Positions 28,150-39,100 of a DNA stretch of 64,000 nt are shown here, piece by piece (positions within the stretch are counted from its first letter, which is position 1; each line of letters starts with the position of its first letter). Source of the DNA: Methylophilus methylotrophus DSM 46235 = ATCC 53528. Lineage in GTDB: Bacteria > Pseudomonadota > Gammaproteobacteria > Burkholderiales > Methylophilaceae. A program made the position numbers and the translations under genes. Under the pieces are notes generated by a model. That model searched no databases, was not told the DNA's origin, and saw only the letters and a program-made list of their open reading frames with translations. The stretch spans positions 1,131,326 through 1,195,325 of the forward strand of contig NZ_KB905141.1 in the NCBI RefSeq assembly GCF_000378225.1, read 5' to 3'.

Positions 28150-28444
28150 CGGCGATTTCGCTACCAGCAGCAACCCCCAACTGCTTACGTATGTCAGCCT
28201 TGAGAAACAAGGCATAGCGGCCATATTCAAAGGCCGGGAATATAGATGTCTGCCATTGCTGGCCTTGCACCGTAACGTCCACCTTCACCGCTCCCCATCC
28301 GCGACGTTTGGTTTGATGGTATTGGCTCAGCGTATGGATTTCATCAGACATCGCCTGTGGCAGACTGACATAGTGCCAAGTGCTTTTGCTCCCCACCCAT
28401 CGTTTGATGACATCGTTAAAGCTGTAACTCAGTCCATCCATCAC
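28127..28444 (-). CDS. DUF1905 domain protein
   Basis: A 105-residue protein with the layout of the DUF1905 family: KSTWHYVSLPQAMSDEI near the start, GWGAVKVDVTVQGQQWQTSIFP in the middle, and YALFLKADIRKQLGVAAGSEIAVTL at the end. This is a small beta-barrel-like fold of unknown biochemical role. The last 23 bp overlap the end of the GGDEF-EAL gene coming from the other strand. Confidence 0.82.
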   Translation of the reverse strand: MMDGLSYSFNDVIKRWVGSKSTWHYVSLPQAMSDEIHTLSQYHQTKRRGWGAVKVDVTVQGQQWQTSIFPAFEYGRYALFLKADIRKQLGVAAGSEIAVTLTLLW

Positions 28445-28490
28445 ATTTCCCTTTTCTGAGGTCGGCTGCCAGGAAAAATTGGGGGAGTTT

Positions 28491-28973
28491 TCAGGGAGAT
28501 GTATCAGGTTGCTTAAAACTATCCAGCATCAGCAAACCGACGCCAACACAAATAGCACTGTCTGCCACATTAAACGCAGGCCAGGCCCATTGCTGGTAAT
28601 AAAATAGCAAAAAATCCACCACGTAGCCCAGCGTCAACCGGTCATATAAATTACCCAAGGCGCCACCTAACACCAGGGAGATCCCAAAACAGAACAGTTT
28701 TTTTTGCGGGTGCTTGACCAGCAGATAGACCATCACAGCAGAAGCCACTGTGGACACCGCTGTAAAAAAGCCATGCTGCCAGCCACCGGCGTCAGCCAGA
28801 AAACTGAAGGCCGCGCCGGTATTGTGATAACGCACCAGGTCAAAAAAACCTGTCACCGGCGCATGCTCGCCATATACAAACGATTGCTGGATCAGATGTT
28901 TGGTGTACAGATCGAGCACGATCACGATCGCGCTCAACACCAGCCAGGGCAAAGCCGAACGGACATTACGCAT
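28491..28973 (-). CDS. lspA: Lipoprotein signal peptidase (signal peptidase II)
   Basis: LspA is the inner-membrane aspartyl protease that removes signal peptides from diacylglyceryl prolipoproteins. From ATG 28973 the protein is 160 residues with four membrane helices. The conserved segments are present: [39 protein letters not shown] (catalytic Asp) and the second catalytic Asp in [11 protein letters not shown]. The start overlaps the end of ileS by 8 bp, the classical ileS-lspA arrangement, implying translational coupling. A longer upstream reading frame is an extension through ileS and is not used. Confidence 0.96.
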   Translation of the reverse strand: MRNVRSALPWLVLSAIVIVLDLYTKHLIQQSFVYGEHAPVTGFFDLVRYHNTGAAFSFLADAGGWQHGFFTAVSTVASAVMVYLLVKHPQKKLFCFGISLVLGGALGNLYDRLTLGYVVDFLLFYYQQWAWPAFNVADSAICVGVGLLMLDSFKQPDTSP

Positions 28974-31821
28974 ATTTGCGCACTTCACCTTTGCCAAACA
29001 GATTGCTGACGCAACGTCCACAAATGGTCGGATGCGCGGCATCACTGCCGACATCGGCACGGTAATGCCAGCAGCGGTCACATTTTGTATGTGTGCTTGA
29101 CTTAACGTCTACACTCACACCAGCACCAACTTGCTTGTAAACATTCGCGCGCGAGGTAATCAAAGCGAATTTCAAATCTTCTCCGAAACGACTGAGTGAA
29201 TCATACATTTTGTCATCTGCATGAATATCCAGTTCAGCCTGCAATGAAGAACCCACCACACCTTCACCACGCTTTTCCTCTATTTTCTTGTTGGCGATAT
29301 CCCGGAAATGGCGCAGATTTTCCCAGTCATCCAATAAGGATTGACTTAAACCATGTGCCGGTAACTCATACCAATCCTCTTCAAACACTGTCGCCACATT
29401 ATCCAGACCCAATGTCTGCCAGATTTCATCGGCAGTAAAGCTCAGAATAGGCGCCATCAAACGCATCATGGCATGCGTGATTTGATGCAAGGCACTTTGT
29501 GCTGCGCGGCGTGCATGCGAAGTTTCACCGCTCGTGTACAAACGGTCTTTAAGGATATCGAGGTAAAAACCACCCAAGTCTTCAGAGCAGAAACTCACAA
29601 ATTTCTGCACTGCCAGATGGAATTCGTATTTGTCGTAATCGGCCAGAATACCCGCTTGCAATTGCTGTGTCAGATGCAGCGCGTAACGGTCAATTTCCAG
29701 CCACTGATCAACTGGCAGCAAATCTTTGCTAGCGTCAAAGTCAGCAAGGTTGGAGAGCAAAAAGCGCAACGTATTACGGATACGGCGGTAACCATCGGCC
29801 ACGCGCTTAAGGATTTCATCACTGATGGTGAGCTCGCCGGAATAATCGGTAGAAGCCACCCACAAGCGCAGAATATCCGCGCCATAGGTATCCATGACCT
29901 TTTGTGGCGCAACCACGTTGCCTTTAGACTTACTCATTTTGTGGCCAGCACCATCCACCACAAAACCATGCGTCAGCAGAGCCTTGTATGGCGCATTGCC
30001 GTCGATGGCACAACCGGTCAACAAGCTGGACTGAAACCAACCACGGTGCTGGTCTGAGCCTTCAAGGTACAAGTCGGCCACCGGCTGGTGCTCGGCTTCA
30101 CGCACATTTGCCGCAGCGGACAAGCTCGGATGTTGTGCTGAGCGAACCACCGCGTAATGCGTGGCACCAGAATCAAACCAAACGTCTAAAGTATCGGTCA
30201 CTTTTTTGTATTGCTCGGCATTTTCAGGCGCATGTTGCGCGAGGAAAGTGGCACCATCCAGGCTAAACCAGGCTTCAATGCCCTGCTGCTCAACCTGTTT
30301 GCAAACAGTTTCCAGCAATTGCATGGTCTGTGGATGTGGATCACCAGTTTCTTTGTGCACAAAGAATGGCATAGGTACGCCCCAGTTACGCTGGCGTGAG
30401 ACACACCAGTCTGGACGATTCTTGATCATGGCTTCCAGGCGTGCACGGCCCCAGCTCGGGAAGAACTGCGTCGCATCCACTGCTGTGTTTGCATGCTCAC
30501 GCAAGGCCTTGCCATCTTTACCAACAGAATTCATACCGATAAACCACTGGTGCGTCGCCAATTGCATGAGTGGTGTTTTATGGCGCCAGCAATGCGGGAA
30601 ACTGTGATTCAAACGCGCAGAAGCGAACAATACGCCGTTTTCCTGCAATTTACCCAGGATCACTTTATTCGCATCTTGGCGGCTTAATCCACGGATCTCG
30701 GCCAGCTCAACCAGTTCGCTGCTAAAGAATTTGCCATCGCCACCAATGAGTACACGTGGTTTCTCGTTAGGGAAATTAGCACGCATGACCAGCCAGTCAT
30801 CGTTACCGTGCGCTGCGGCCGTGTGGACCAAACCGGTACCGGCATCAGTCGTGACGTGGTCGCCAGTGATCACAGGCACCTGACGGTTGTCGAATGGATG
30901 TTGCAACAATAAGCCGCGCAAGGCTTCGCCTTTGCAGCTGGCAACGACAGAAGTATTTTCTTCAGCGTATCTGGCCAAGGTTTTTTCTGCCAAGTCACGT
31001 ACCAGGATCAACAATCCTTTGCTGGTCTGAATCAAATCGTACTCTAACTCAGCATTGACACTTACCGCCTGGTTAGCAGGCAAAGTCCATGGCGTGGTGG
31101 TCCAGATCACGGCATACGCATCGCCGCTCACTGTTGTGCCAAAAGCCTTACCCAACGCAGCGCTATCCACCACCTTGAAACCCACATCAATGGCCAGTGA
31201 ATTCACGTCTTCATATTCGACCTCGGCCTCAGCCAGCGCAGAGCCACAATCCACACACCAGTGTACGGGCTTGGAGCCTTGGTACAGATATCCATTCTGG
31301 TAGATTTCACCCAGGGCGCGCATGATATCGGCCTCGGTATTAAACGCCATGGTCAGGTAAGGTTGATCCCAGTCACCCAGTACACCCAGGCGGATAAAGT
31401 CTTTCTTTTGCTTTTCGACCTGCTCTGCCGCATAGGTGCGGCATAGCTCACGAAACTTGGCTGGATCAATATTTTTGCCGTGATTTTTTTCGACAACGAG
31501 CTCGATAGGAAGGCCATGGCAATCCCAGCCCGGCACATAAGGTGCGTCAAAACCACTCATGGTTTTGGCCTTGATGATGATGTCTTTGAGGATTTTATTG
31601 ACCGCGTGACCAATGTGGATGTCACCGTTAGCATACGGCGGGCCATCATGCAGGATGAACGCTGGCGCGCCTTTACGCTTAGCACGGATACGCTCGTATA
31701 CCTTGCGCTCTTGCCAGCTTTTCAACCAGGCGGGTTCGCGCTTGGAAAGATCTCCGCGCATGGGAAAAGTGGTTTCCGGTAAATTCAGTTTGTATTTTGA
31801 ATCTTTGCTTTGGTCAGTCAT
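28966..31821 (-). CDS. ileS: Isoleucyl-tRNA synthetase
   Basis: The 951-residue class I synthetase charges tRNA-Ile. It has the signature HIGH (residues 69-72, in NGDIHIGH), the editing domain ([31 protein letters not shown]), the KMSKSKGN loop ([10 protein letters not shown]), and a C-terminal zinc finger with [12 protein letters not shown] and CGRC. GGAT precedes ATG 31821. It lies between ribF and lspA in the conserved murJ-ribF-ileS-lspA order. Confidence 0.98.
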   Translation of the reverse strand: MTDQSKDSKYKLNLPETTFPMRGDLSKREPAWLKSWQERKVYERIRAKRKGAPAFILHDGPPYANGDIHIGHAVNKILKDIIIKAKTMSGFDAPYVPGWDCHGLPIELVVEKNHGKNIDPAKFRELCRTYAAEQVEKQKKDFIRLGVLGDWDQPYLTMAFNTEADIMRALGEIYQNGYLYQGSKPVHWCVDCGSALAEAEVEYEDVNSLAIDVGFKVVDSAALGKAFGTTVSGDAYAVIWTTTPWTLPANQAVSVNAELEYDLIQTSKGLLILVRDLAEKTLARYAEENTSVVASCKGEALRGLLLQHPFDNRQVPVITGDHVTTDAGTGLVHTAAAHGNDDWLVMRANFPNEKPRVLIGGDGKFFSSELVELAEIRGLSRQDANKVILGKLQENGVLFASARLNHSFPHCWRHKTPLMQLATHQWFIGMNSVGKDGKALREHANTAVDATQFFPSWGRARLEAMIKNRPDWCVSRQRNWGVPMPFFVHKETGDPHPQTMQLLETVCKQVEQQGIEAWFSLDGATFLAQHAPENAEQYKKVTDTLDVWFDSGATHYAVVRSAQHPSLSAAANVREAEHQPVADLYLEGSDQHRGWFQSSLLTGCAIDGNAPYKALLTHGFVVDGAGHKMSKSKGNVVAPQKVMDTYGADILRLWVASTDYSGELTISDEILKRVADGYRRIRNTLRFLLSNLADFDASKDLLPVDQWLEIDRYALHLTQQLQAGILADYDKYEFHLAVQKFVSFCSEDLGGFYLDILKDRLYTSGETSHARRAAQSALHQITHAMMRLMAPILSFTADEIWQTLGLDNVATVFEEDWYELPAHGLSQSLLDDWENLRHFRDIANKKIEEKRGEGVVGSSLQAELDIHADDKMYDSLSRFGEDLKFALITSRANVYKQVGAGVSVDVKSSTHTKCDRCWHYRADVGSDAAHPTICGRCVSNLFGKGEVRKYA

Positions 31822-31872
31822 TTAAATATCCAAAAAAATCAGCCACAGATGATAGCTGATCAATGTTCAGCG

Positions 31873-32772
31873 TTATCCGTGGCTAAAATATTGTTTCGCC
31901 TGCAAGGCATCCAGCGCAATCTGCGCTTTTAATGCATCCAACCCGGCAAACTTTTGTTCGTCACGCAGCTTATGAAAAAACTGCACATGCACATGCTGAT
32001 CATACAGATCACCATTAAAATCAAACACATGCACTTCGAGCTTGAGTTTGGGAATACCTTGGAGCGTGGGCCGGTTACCTAAATTGGCTACTGCCGGTAA
32101 ACTGTTCAATTTTACCGCATAAACCCCGGTCAGTGCAGGCCGTTCGTGGCGCATATGCACATTAGCGGTTGGAAAACCAAGCTGGCGGCCAAGTTTGGCA
32201 CCATGTACCACTTTACCGCTAATGCTATAAGGGCGCCCAAGCAATGCATGTGCCTTGACCAATTCGCCCGCAGCCAGCGCATCACGTACCAGTGTGCTGG
32301 AAACACGCTCGCCATGCAGCTGCACTTCGGGTAAAGGAATGACATTAAAACCGTTTTCAATCAGGGTTTGCACCGACCCCGCCCGCTTGGCGCCAAAGCA
32401 GAAATCCTCACCAACCATGACTACATTAGCATTGAGCCGCTCCCGCAGCACTTGCATAAACGTGGCCGGGCTTTGTGCCGCAAACGCCTGGTTAAAGCGC
32501 TGCACATAGACATGCTGCACGCCGCACTCGGCAAAATATTCCAGCTTTTCGCGCATGGAAGCCAACCGCGCAGGCGCATTTTGTGGCATGAAAAATTCGC
32601 GCGGATGCGGCTCAAACGTCATCACTGCCGGGGTAATTTTATAAGTTTGCGTAAAGGCAATCAGTTGACGTAATAAGGCCTGATGGCCGAGGTGCATACC
32701 GTCAAAATTGCCGATAGCAATTGCCTGCGGTGTTGATGTGTCTGGGAAATGCCGAAATATCTGCATGACCAT
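31873..32772 (-). CDS. ribF: Bifunctional riboflavin kinase / FAD synthetase
   Basis: RibF makes FMN and then FAD in the cytoplasm. The N-terminal adenylyltransferase part has GNFDGMHLGHQALL and the FEPHPREFF motif. The C-terminal flavokinase part has GRPYSISGKVVHGAKLGRQLGFPTAN cut into its usual G-rich loop, then GVYAVKL and the EVHVFDFNGDLYDQ segment. Length (299 residues) is normal. The ATG at 32772 shares one base with the murJ stop codon; the ATG two codons later is an alternative start. Confidence 0.97.
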   Translation of the reverse strand: MVMQIFRHFPDTSTPQAIAIGNFDGMHLGHQALLRQLIAFTQTYKITPAVMTFEPHPREFFMPQNAPARLASMREKLEYFAECGVQHVYVQRFNQAFAAQSPATFMQVLRERLNANVVMVGEDFCFGAKRAGSVQTLIENGFNVIPLPEVQLHGERVSSTLVRDALAAGELVKAHALLGRPYSISGKVVHGAKLGRQLGFPTANVHMRHERPALTGVYAVKLNSLPAVANLGNRPTLQGIPKLKLEVHVFDFNGDLYDQHVHVQFFHKLRDEQKFAGLDALKAQIALDALQAKQYFSHG

Positions 32773-34316
32773 TATTTAGCTACCCGTTTCATAAAGTCCC
32801 TAGGCCTAAAACCCAACAATCCAAGAGACACAAAGTAAACACTCATGCCCAGCACGACGATACTTGCAAGATGCAGTATGCGGCTCAACGTAGTCATCGC
32901 CAGCCAGTCACCAGACCAGGTGGCAGCGATATGAAGTGCCAACGCCATGATTGTCACGGCAATTAACAGCTTAAAAAGGAAAACTAACCAACCTGTTTGG
33001 GGCTGGAAAGCGCCCGTTTTTTGCAAGGTAAGCCAAAGCAGGGTGGCATTCAGGCAAGCGCCCAGTCCAACGGCGAGCGCCAGCCCGGCATGCTGCAACG
33101 AGGTAAACAGGAGGAAACATACATTCATTAACTGCGTCATCACCAGTGTAAAAATGGCAATTTTGACCGGCGTTTTGACATTTTGACGCGCATAAAAACC
33201 TGGAGCCAAGACCTTCACCATAATCAGGCCTAGCAAGCTCAAGCTGTAGGCGATCAATGCGCGCTCGGTTTGTGCCACATCCACAGCGGTGAACTTGCCA
33301 TAATAAAACAAGCTGGCGACCAAAGGTTTGGAGAGAACGGCCATGGCGACGGCTGCAGGAATTGCCAGCATAAAGGTCAGCCGCAAGCCCCAGTCCAGCA
33401 ATTGGGAAAACTCTGCGCTGGATTTATCCACGTGCGCCTTGGATAAGCTAGGCAACAAAATGGTCCCCAGCGCAACCCCCAACACGCCGGTCGGGAACTC
33501 CATCAGACGATCAGCGTAATAGAGCCAGGAGACGCTACCAGTGGGCATAAACGAGGCAAAAATGTTATTCAACACAATCGAAATCTGGGCGACAGACACA
33601 CCGAAGATCGCTGGGCCCATCAATTTGAGAATTCGACGCACGCCTTCATCCTGCAAGTTGAGTTCGTAACGCGGCAACATGCCGATTTTCCGCAGATAAG
33701 GGAGTTGATAGAGCAACTGGATAATGCCACCGACAAATACTGCCCAAGCCAACACGTACACGGAGTTATTAAAATATGGCGCGATAAACAAGGCAGCCGT
33801 GATAAAACTTAGATTAAGCCAGACGGGCGTAAACGCCGGGACCTGAAACTTGCTGAACGCATTGAGCACGCCACCCGCCATAGAAACCAGTGAAATAAAC
33901 AGGATATAAGGAAAGGTAATACGCAGTAGCTCGGTCGTCAGCGCAAACTTGGCCGGGTCATGCACAAAACCTGGTGAGGTCAGGCGTACGATAAGTGGCG
34001 CTGCCAGCATACCAACAATGGTAATCGCCACCAGAAATAAACCTAGCAAACTGGAGACATGGTTAATCAGTGCCTTGGTAGCCTCTGGCGTGCGCTGTTT
34101 GCGATACTCGGAAAGAATAGGCACGAAGGCCTGACTGAAAGCGCCCTCCCCGGAAATACGGCGTAGCAGGTTTGGGATTTTAAACGCGACAAAGAAAGCA
34201 TCGGTCGCCATGCCGGCACCAAAAATACGCGCAATCAGTGTGTCACGGACAAATCCCAGCAAGCGCGAGATAAACGTCATGCCACCTACGGTAGCCAGTG
34301 CTTTGAGCAAATTCAT
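32772..34316 (-). CDS. murJ: Lipid II flippase MurJ
   Basis: MurJ is the MOP-superfamily flippase that moves lipid II across the inner membrane for peptidoglycan synthesis. From ATG 34316 it is 514 residues with about 14 helices. It starts with the typical MNLLKALATVGGMTFISRLLGFVRD, then AFFVAFKIPNLLRRISGEGAFSQAF, and later LGVALGTILLPSLSK. The longer reading frame upstream to 34418 is not expected to be used. It ends one base into the ribF start, so the two are coupled. Confidence 0.96.
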   Translation of the reverse strand: MNLLKALATVGGMTFISRLLGFVRDTLIARIFGAGMATDAFFVAFKIPNLLRRISGEGAFSQAFVPILSEYRKQRTPEATKALINHVSSLLGLFLVAITIVGMLAAPLIVRLTSPGFVHDPAKFALTTELLRITFPYILFISLVSMAGGVLNAFSKFQVPAFTPVWLNLSFITAALFIAPYFNNSVYVLAWAVFVGGIIQLLYQLPYLRKIGMLPRYELNLQDEGVRRILKLMGPAIFGVSVAQISIVLNNIFASFMPTGSVSWLYYADRLMEFPTGVLGVALGTILLPSLSKAHVDKSSAEFSQLLDWGLRLTFMLAIPAAVAMAVLSKPLVASLFYYGKFTAVDVAQTERALIAYSLSLLGLIMVKVLAPGFYARQNVKTPVKIAIFTLVMTQLMNVCFLLFTSLQHAGLALAVGLGACLNATLLWLTLQKTGAFQPQTGWLVFLFKLLIAVTIMALALHIAATWSGDWLAMTTLSRILHLASIVVLGMSVYFVSLGLLGFRPRDFMKRVAK

Positions 34317-34445
34317 AAATGGTGGAAAATATGCGCCTTGCGTTGTTTTTGACTGCTTGCCAACGACTGTCGGTGCCAGCAGATTAAAAAGTTGGCCGAT
34401 TTTACCATGCAGCCACAATCAATCGACGAAAATGCGTTTTTAATC

Positions 34446-34474
34446 TTGCAAAAACAAAGCAAAAACAGTATGAT
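34446..34474 (+). promoter_or_regulatory. Sigma-70-type promoter of rpsT
   Basis: TTGCAA (34446-34451) and TATGAT (34469-34474) are separated by exactly 17 bp, close to consensus, about 48 bp before the rpsT start. The A-rich spacer and upstream DNA fit a strong ribosomal-protein promoter. It lies in the divergent gap between murJ and rpsT. Confidence 0.7.
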
Positions 34475-34522
34475 GCACGGTTTCGTATTACACCCCTTTT
34501 GAAAGTGACAGGATAAACGTAT

Positions 34523-34924
34523 ATGGCAAATACCGCACAAGCACGCAAACGCGCGCGCCAATCCGTCAAAGTAAATGCGCACAATGCTGCGTTGCGTTCT
34601 ACTTTGCGTACTGCGATTAAAAAAGTAATCAAAGCAATTCAAACTGGTGACAAGGCTGCTGCTGTGGCTTCTTACCAGGAAAACGTGAGCGTGATTGACC
34701 GTATCGCTGACAAAAAAATCATTCACAAAAACAAAGCTGCACGTCATAAGAGCCGTTTGACTGCTGCTATTAAAGCATTGTCCGGTGACGCACCTGTGAC
34801 TTTGGCTTCTGTGAAAAAAGCAGCTGCCCCTAAAGCAGCTCCGAAAAAAGCTGCTGCTAAAGCCGAAGCTGCTCCAGCCAAAAAAGCTGCTGCCAAGCCT
34901 CGCGCGAAAAAAGCCGCTGAATAA
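34523..34924 (+). CDS. rpsT: 30S ribosomal protein S20 with long Ala/Lys-rich tail
   Basis: The first ~88 residues are a normal S20: [20 protein letters not shown], then [17 protein letters not shown] and the [17 protein letters not shown] helix. S20 binds 16S rRNA during early 30S assembly. The protein then continues for about 45 more residues made almost only of Ala, Lys and Pro (for example [16 protein letters not shown]), giving 133 residues instead of the usual 86-90. This tail resembles histone-H1-like nucleic-acid-binding tails. AGGA precedes ATG 34523, and a strong terminator follows, so the frame and end are secure. Confidence 0.96.
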   Translation: MANTAQARKRARQSVKVNAHNAALRSTLRTAIKKVIKAIQTGDKAAAVASYQENVSVIDRIADKKIIHKNKAARHKSRLTAAIKALSGDAPVTLASVKKAAAPKAAPKKAAAKAEAAPAKKAAAKPRAKKAAE

Positions 34925-34944
34925 TTTCAGTAGGGGTGCATACT

Positions 34945-34976
34945 AAAAAAACCGGACAATGTCCGGTTTTTTTATT
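34945..34976. terminator. Terminator after rpsT
   Basis: The stem ACCGGAC-AAT-GTCCGGT is flanked by A-run and T-run (AAAAAA before, TTTTTTT after). It is a strong intrinsic terminator 20 bp after the rpsT stop codon. Confidence 0.9.
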
Positions 34977-35127
34977 GTCATTAGCCACACCTCGGCTTGG
35001 CCCAGTCATGAATATTCAAGGCCTAGACTGTTGCATTTCTGACAACCTTCCCCTTAGGCCAGCATCCGCGTGTTTAAATTGTGTAAATTGAAACAGTGCG
35101 GCTTCCTTTTCATTTTAGACTTTACAC

Positions 35128-36120
35128 ATGATAAGAACTCCTCTTTTTCTTATATGTGTGCTGACATTCGCGTTAGTCACACTAGGCTGTACCAAGCAAC
35201 CAATCCATCCGTTAAGAGTTTCCGCCCACGATTGGCCGGGTTACGAATTGTTGTATCTGGCAAGCTCGCTCAATTTTTATGATCGCGGAAATATCCGCTT
35301 TATTGACTCTCCTTCGGCAAGCGAAACGTCCAGAGCATTGAGAAACGGGACTATAGAAGCAGGGGCCGTGACACTGGATGAAGCGTTGACACTACTTCAG
35401 GACAATGTGGATATACGGGTAGCGATGGTCTTTGACGCCTCTCATGGTGCAGATGTACTGATTACCCGTAATCATATCTTGCACCTCGCTGACTTGAAGG
35501 GAAAACGAATTGGTGCCGAGGTCAATGCTGTAGGCGCATACATGCTGGATGCCGCACTGAGGAAAGCAGGCTTGACAGTCAACGATATTACTTTGATACC
35601 AATCAATGCAGACAGTCATCTGCAAGCCTGGAAAACTTTCGCATTGGATGGCATTGTCACGTTTGAGCCGGTCAAAAGTGCATTGCTTTTTCAAAAAAAC
35701 CATGTCTTATTTGATAGCCGTGGATTGCCACTCCCCCTGCTGGATGTGCTGGTCATACGTAAAGAAGCACTTGATAGCCATGCAGAAGCGGTTAAGGATC
35801 TGATGACAGGTTACTATAAAGCACTTAAGGTATGGCAAGCACAACCCGAACGTGCCAACCGCATGATGGCAGAACGGCTCCAATTGCCTGAAAGAGAAGT
35901 CGTTGCCTTATTCGAGGGAATAAAGCTTTATACTCTGGCGGATAATACGGCTATGTTCAAGGGCCATCAAATAGCATGCGACCAACTGATGGCGGTTGCC
36001 ACACCACTGCAGGCGCTGATGGTAAAACGCAATCTGTTGCAGAAAGAGAGCGATTTAAGCCATTTGTGCGCCCCGGAGACGTTGCTGACAATCGCTCAAC
36101 CCTCTTATGCGAACTTATAA
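35128..36120 (+). CDS. NMT1/SsuA-type periplasmic substrate-binding lipoprotein
   Basis: The 330-residue product has a lipoprotein signal (TLGC, Cys21) and an ABC-type binding-protein fold like the NMT1/THI5 (nitrate/sulfonate/pyrimidine) family: LRVSAHDWPGYELLYLASSL, GTIEAGAVTLDEAL, LKGKRIGAEVNAVGAYMLDAALRKAGL cut by its usual loop, and TFEPVKSALL. No permease or ATPase gene is adjacent. Instead its last 14 bp overlap the start of a membrane PAS/GGDEF/EAL gene. I infer that it delivers a ligand signal to that protein rather than, or as well as, a transporter. The ribosome site is weak. Confidence 0.85.
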   Translation: MIRTPLFLICVLTFALVTLGCTKQPIHPLRVSAHDWPGYELLYLASSLNFYDRGNIRFIDSPSASETSRALRNGTIEAGAVTLDEALTLLQDNVDIRVAMVFDASHGADVLITRNHILHLADLKGKRIGAEVNAVGAYMLDAALRKAGLTVNDITLIPINADSHLQAWKTFALDGIVTFEPVKSALLFQKNHVLFDSRGLPLPLLDVLVIRKEALDSHAEAVKDLMTGYYKALKVWQAQPERANRMMAERLQLPEREVVALFEGIKLYTLADNTAMFKGHQIACDQLMAVATPLQALMVKRNLLQKESDLSHLCAPETLLTIAQPSYANL

Positions 36121-39100
36121 CCTGCGCTCCATCCTGCCTTTGTTTATCATGGCCAGCTTTGCTGTCTGGCTGGTGATTTTTTTTAGTTACGAGAAATATC
36201 AGCTTGAACAACAGCTCACCGCGCAAACCCGCTCCATGCTTGGCGAGCGCTTGGCCAATGCGCAACGGCAAATTGAACACCTGCTTACGGAAAACAAAGT
36301 CATGTCTGCCCGGACGGAGATTATGCATTTGCATACCGTGGACAATATTGATGAAGTATCAATACTGGATCATCGTCAACATGTGCTTTTCTCATCGAAC
36401 CGCGAGTGGGTAGGCCAGCCCGCTTCGCAGATCCACAAACTATTTAATGCCTCCCTTGCTGAAGAGAGCCTCATCAACCGTCGACAGATTTTGCATTTGT
36501 GTGAAGACGGGAACGCATTGCTAGGATTGCAACCGATTCAGTTTCCCGCCACTCGCAACCAAATTCGTTCACAGCAAACTGGCCTATTGTTCGTTAAATA
36601 CAATTTACAGCCCAAAAGAGCCAATATCTGGCTCGATTTAGTCAATAATAGCCTATTCATTGTGTTGAGCGCCATTGTGTTCATCTTGTGCCTCAACTAT
36701 TTCCTCATCCAATCACTCTCGCGCCCGCTATCCCATTTATTGCAGGTGATCCAACGTTTAAAAAATGGCGATATGCTGGCACGCGCGGATGTGAGCGGTG
36801 ACGGCGAATTGGCGATACTTGGCAATGCATTCAATGCCATGCAGGCATCACTGTCGAAAGCGATGAGCCAGGTTGCTGACAGCGAAGAAAAGCTCGCTGT
36901 GACTTTGTACTCTATTGGTGACGCAGTGATTGCGACAGACACTGAGGGCAAAGTAACGTTGCTGAATGGCGTCGCTCACCGCCTGACAGGGTGGGGACAG
37001 GCAGAAGCGATTGGCAGACCATTAAAAGAGGTTTTTGTCATTGTTAATGCACATACCCGCTTGCCGGCCCCAGACCCCGTGGAGCATGTTTTGCGCACCG
37101 GTGAAGTAGTGGGTTTGGCAAACAGCACGCTATTGCTGACGCGCGATGGCAAAGAATATCAGATTGCAGATTCTGCGGCCCCCATACGTAAACAGCATGG
37201 TGAAGTGTTTGGCGTGGTACTTGTATTTCGAGATGTCACTGCCGAATATGCCTTGCAAGAAAAGCTGGAAATCAACGAGGAACGTTTACGGCTGGGTCAG
37301 GCATATGCAGAAATTGGCACTTGGGATGCAGACCTCCTCAGCGGCAAACAATATTGGTCAGAAGAAATTTACCAGCTGACAAAATTCCCGCGTATTGAAA
37401 ACCCGACATGGCAGGATTTTCTCAATATCGTCTTCGAAGAAGATCGTGCATTGATTGAGCAGGCGACCGCACAACACCTGACAGCCGGTGAAAAGTATGA
37501 TGTCGAGTATCGCATCATAGATGCCACCGGCGAGCTACGCTGGATGCGCTCGCTCGGCAAGGCGGAACTGGATGCCTCTGGCCAACCCATACGGATGTGC
37601 GGCATCGTACAAGATATCACACTGCGTAAACAACAAGAGCTGGACTTGCTGGAAACGCAGTCGGCTCTCAAAGCCACTATCAATGCAATTCCAGACTTAT
37701 TATTTGTGATGAATCGCGAAGGCATTTATCTCGATTTCCACACGCCCAAAATCTCCCTTCTGGCAGTACCACCGGAACAGATTCTGGGTAACAGCATCCA
37801 TCATCTGCTCCCGTCATCTGTGGCCGAGGTTATCCTGTCGGCCATACGGGAGGCCGATGCTCATCACTACTCTCACGGAAAATATTATCCCCTTGACCTG
37901 CCTGATGGCAGACACTGGTTTGAACTCTCAGTGAGTAAAAAAAATGGCGAAAAAAACGAGGACAAATTTGTCATTCTGGCGCGAGACATTACCGAGCGCT
38001 TTGAAACTCGAGGACAATTAGAAATTGCCGCCAGGGTTTTTGAACAGAGCGCAGAAGCGTTTATGGTCACCGATGAATCAGACAACATCCTTCTGGTCAA
38101 TCAGTCCTTCAGCAAAATCACAGGTTACAGCAGTTCTGAAGTGGTCGGCGATTCCGCTCACATTCTGCGTTCTGAGAAGCATGAGTCTCGGTTTTATGCA
38201 GACATTTCTGCAACACTTGAAACGCAAGGCCATTGGCAAGGCGAAATCTGGAACCGAAAAAAAGATGGCACGCTTTTTCCGGCATTGGTCTCTGTAAGTC
38301 AGGTACAACTGCCGCAGGATGGCAGCAATGCCTATGTGACTACTTTAATCGATATCAGCAAACAAAAAGAATCAGAAGAACGCATTTATCGCATGGCACA
38401 TTATGATGGACTGACAGGACTCCCTAACCGGACATTATTTGCCGAACATATCGAACAGGCAATTCAGGCGACTGCAACGCAGTCCGCGAGTTTTGCCCTA
38501 CTTTTTCTTGATCTCGACCGCTTTAAGAATATTAACGATACGTTGGGCCATGGCATTGGTGATCGCCTGTTAATTGAAGTGGCCAGCAGAATTCGTACTT
38601 TGCTTCGCGAAGAAGATATTGTTGCGCGTTTTGGAGGAGATGAGTTTTTCATCAAAATACAACATGCCAAGCATGATGAAGCGCAACGTGCCGCTGAAAC
38701 TTTGCTGCAGAGTATCTCTCAACCGTTTCACATAGAAAACCACGAACTGCATATCACCCCATCCATTGGTATCACGCTATTTCCTCAAGACGGACAAGAC
38801 ATGGAATCCCTATACAAAGCAGCGGATACAGCCATGTATCAAGCCAAAGCCAATTTCAGAAACACTTACCGTTTTTATACGCGTGAATTACAAAACACTT
38901 CTGAGCGACGCTCGATGATTGAACAATCGCTACGACGTGCAATAGATACCAACCAGCTCGAATTGTATTATCAACCCCAGCTATGCCTTCATCAGCACAG
39001 GCTGATTGGGGCAGAAGCACTTATTCGCTGGCAACATCCGCAAATAGGTACGATTTCACCGCTCGAGTTGATTTCTGTCGCAGAAGAAACAGGACAGATT

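Noticed and set aside
28974-29081. N-terminal extension of lspA into ileS
   Set aside because: The family start is the ATG at 28973, overlapping the ileS stop by 8 bp; the extension is antisense-free but inside ileS coding sequence and has no signal.
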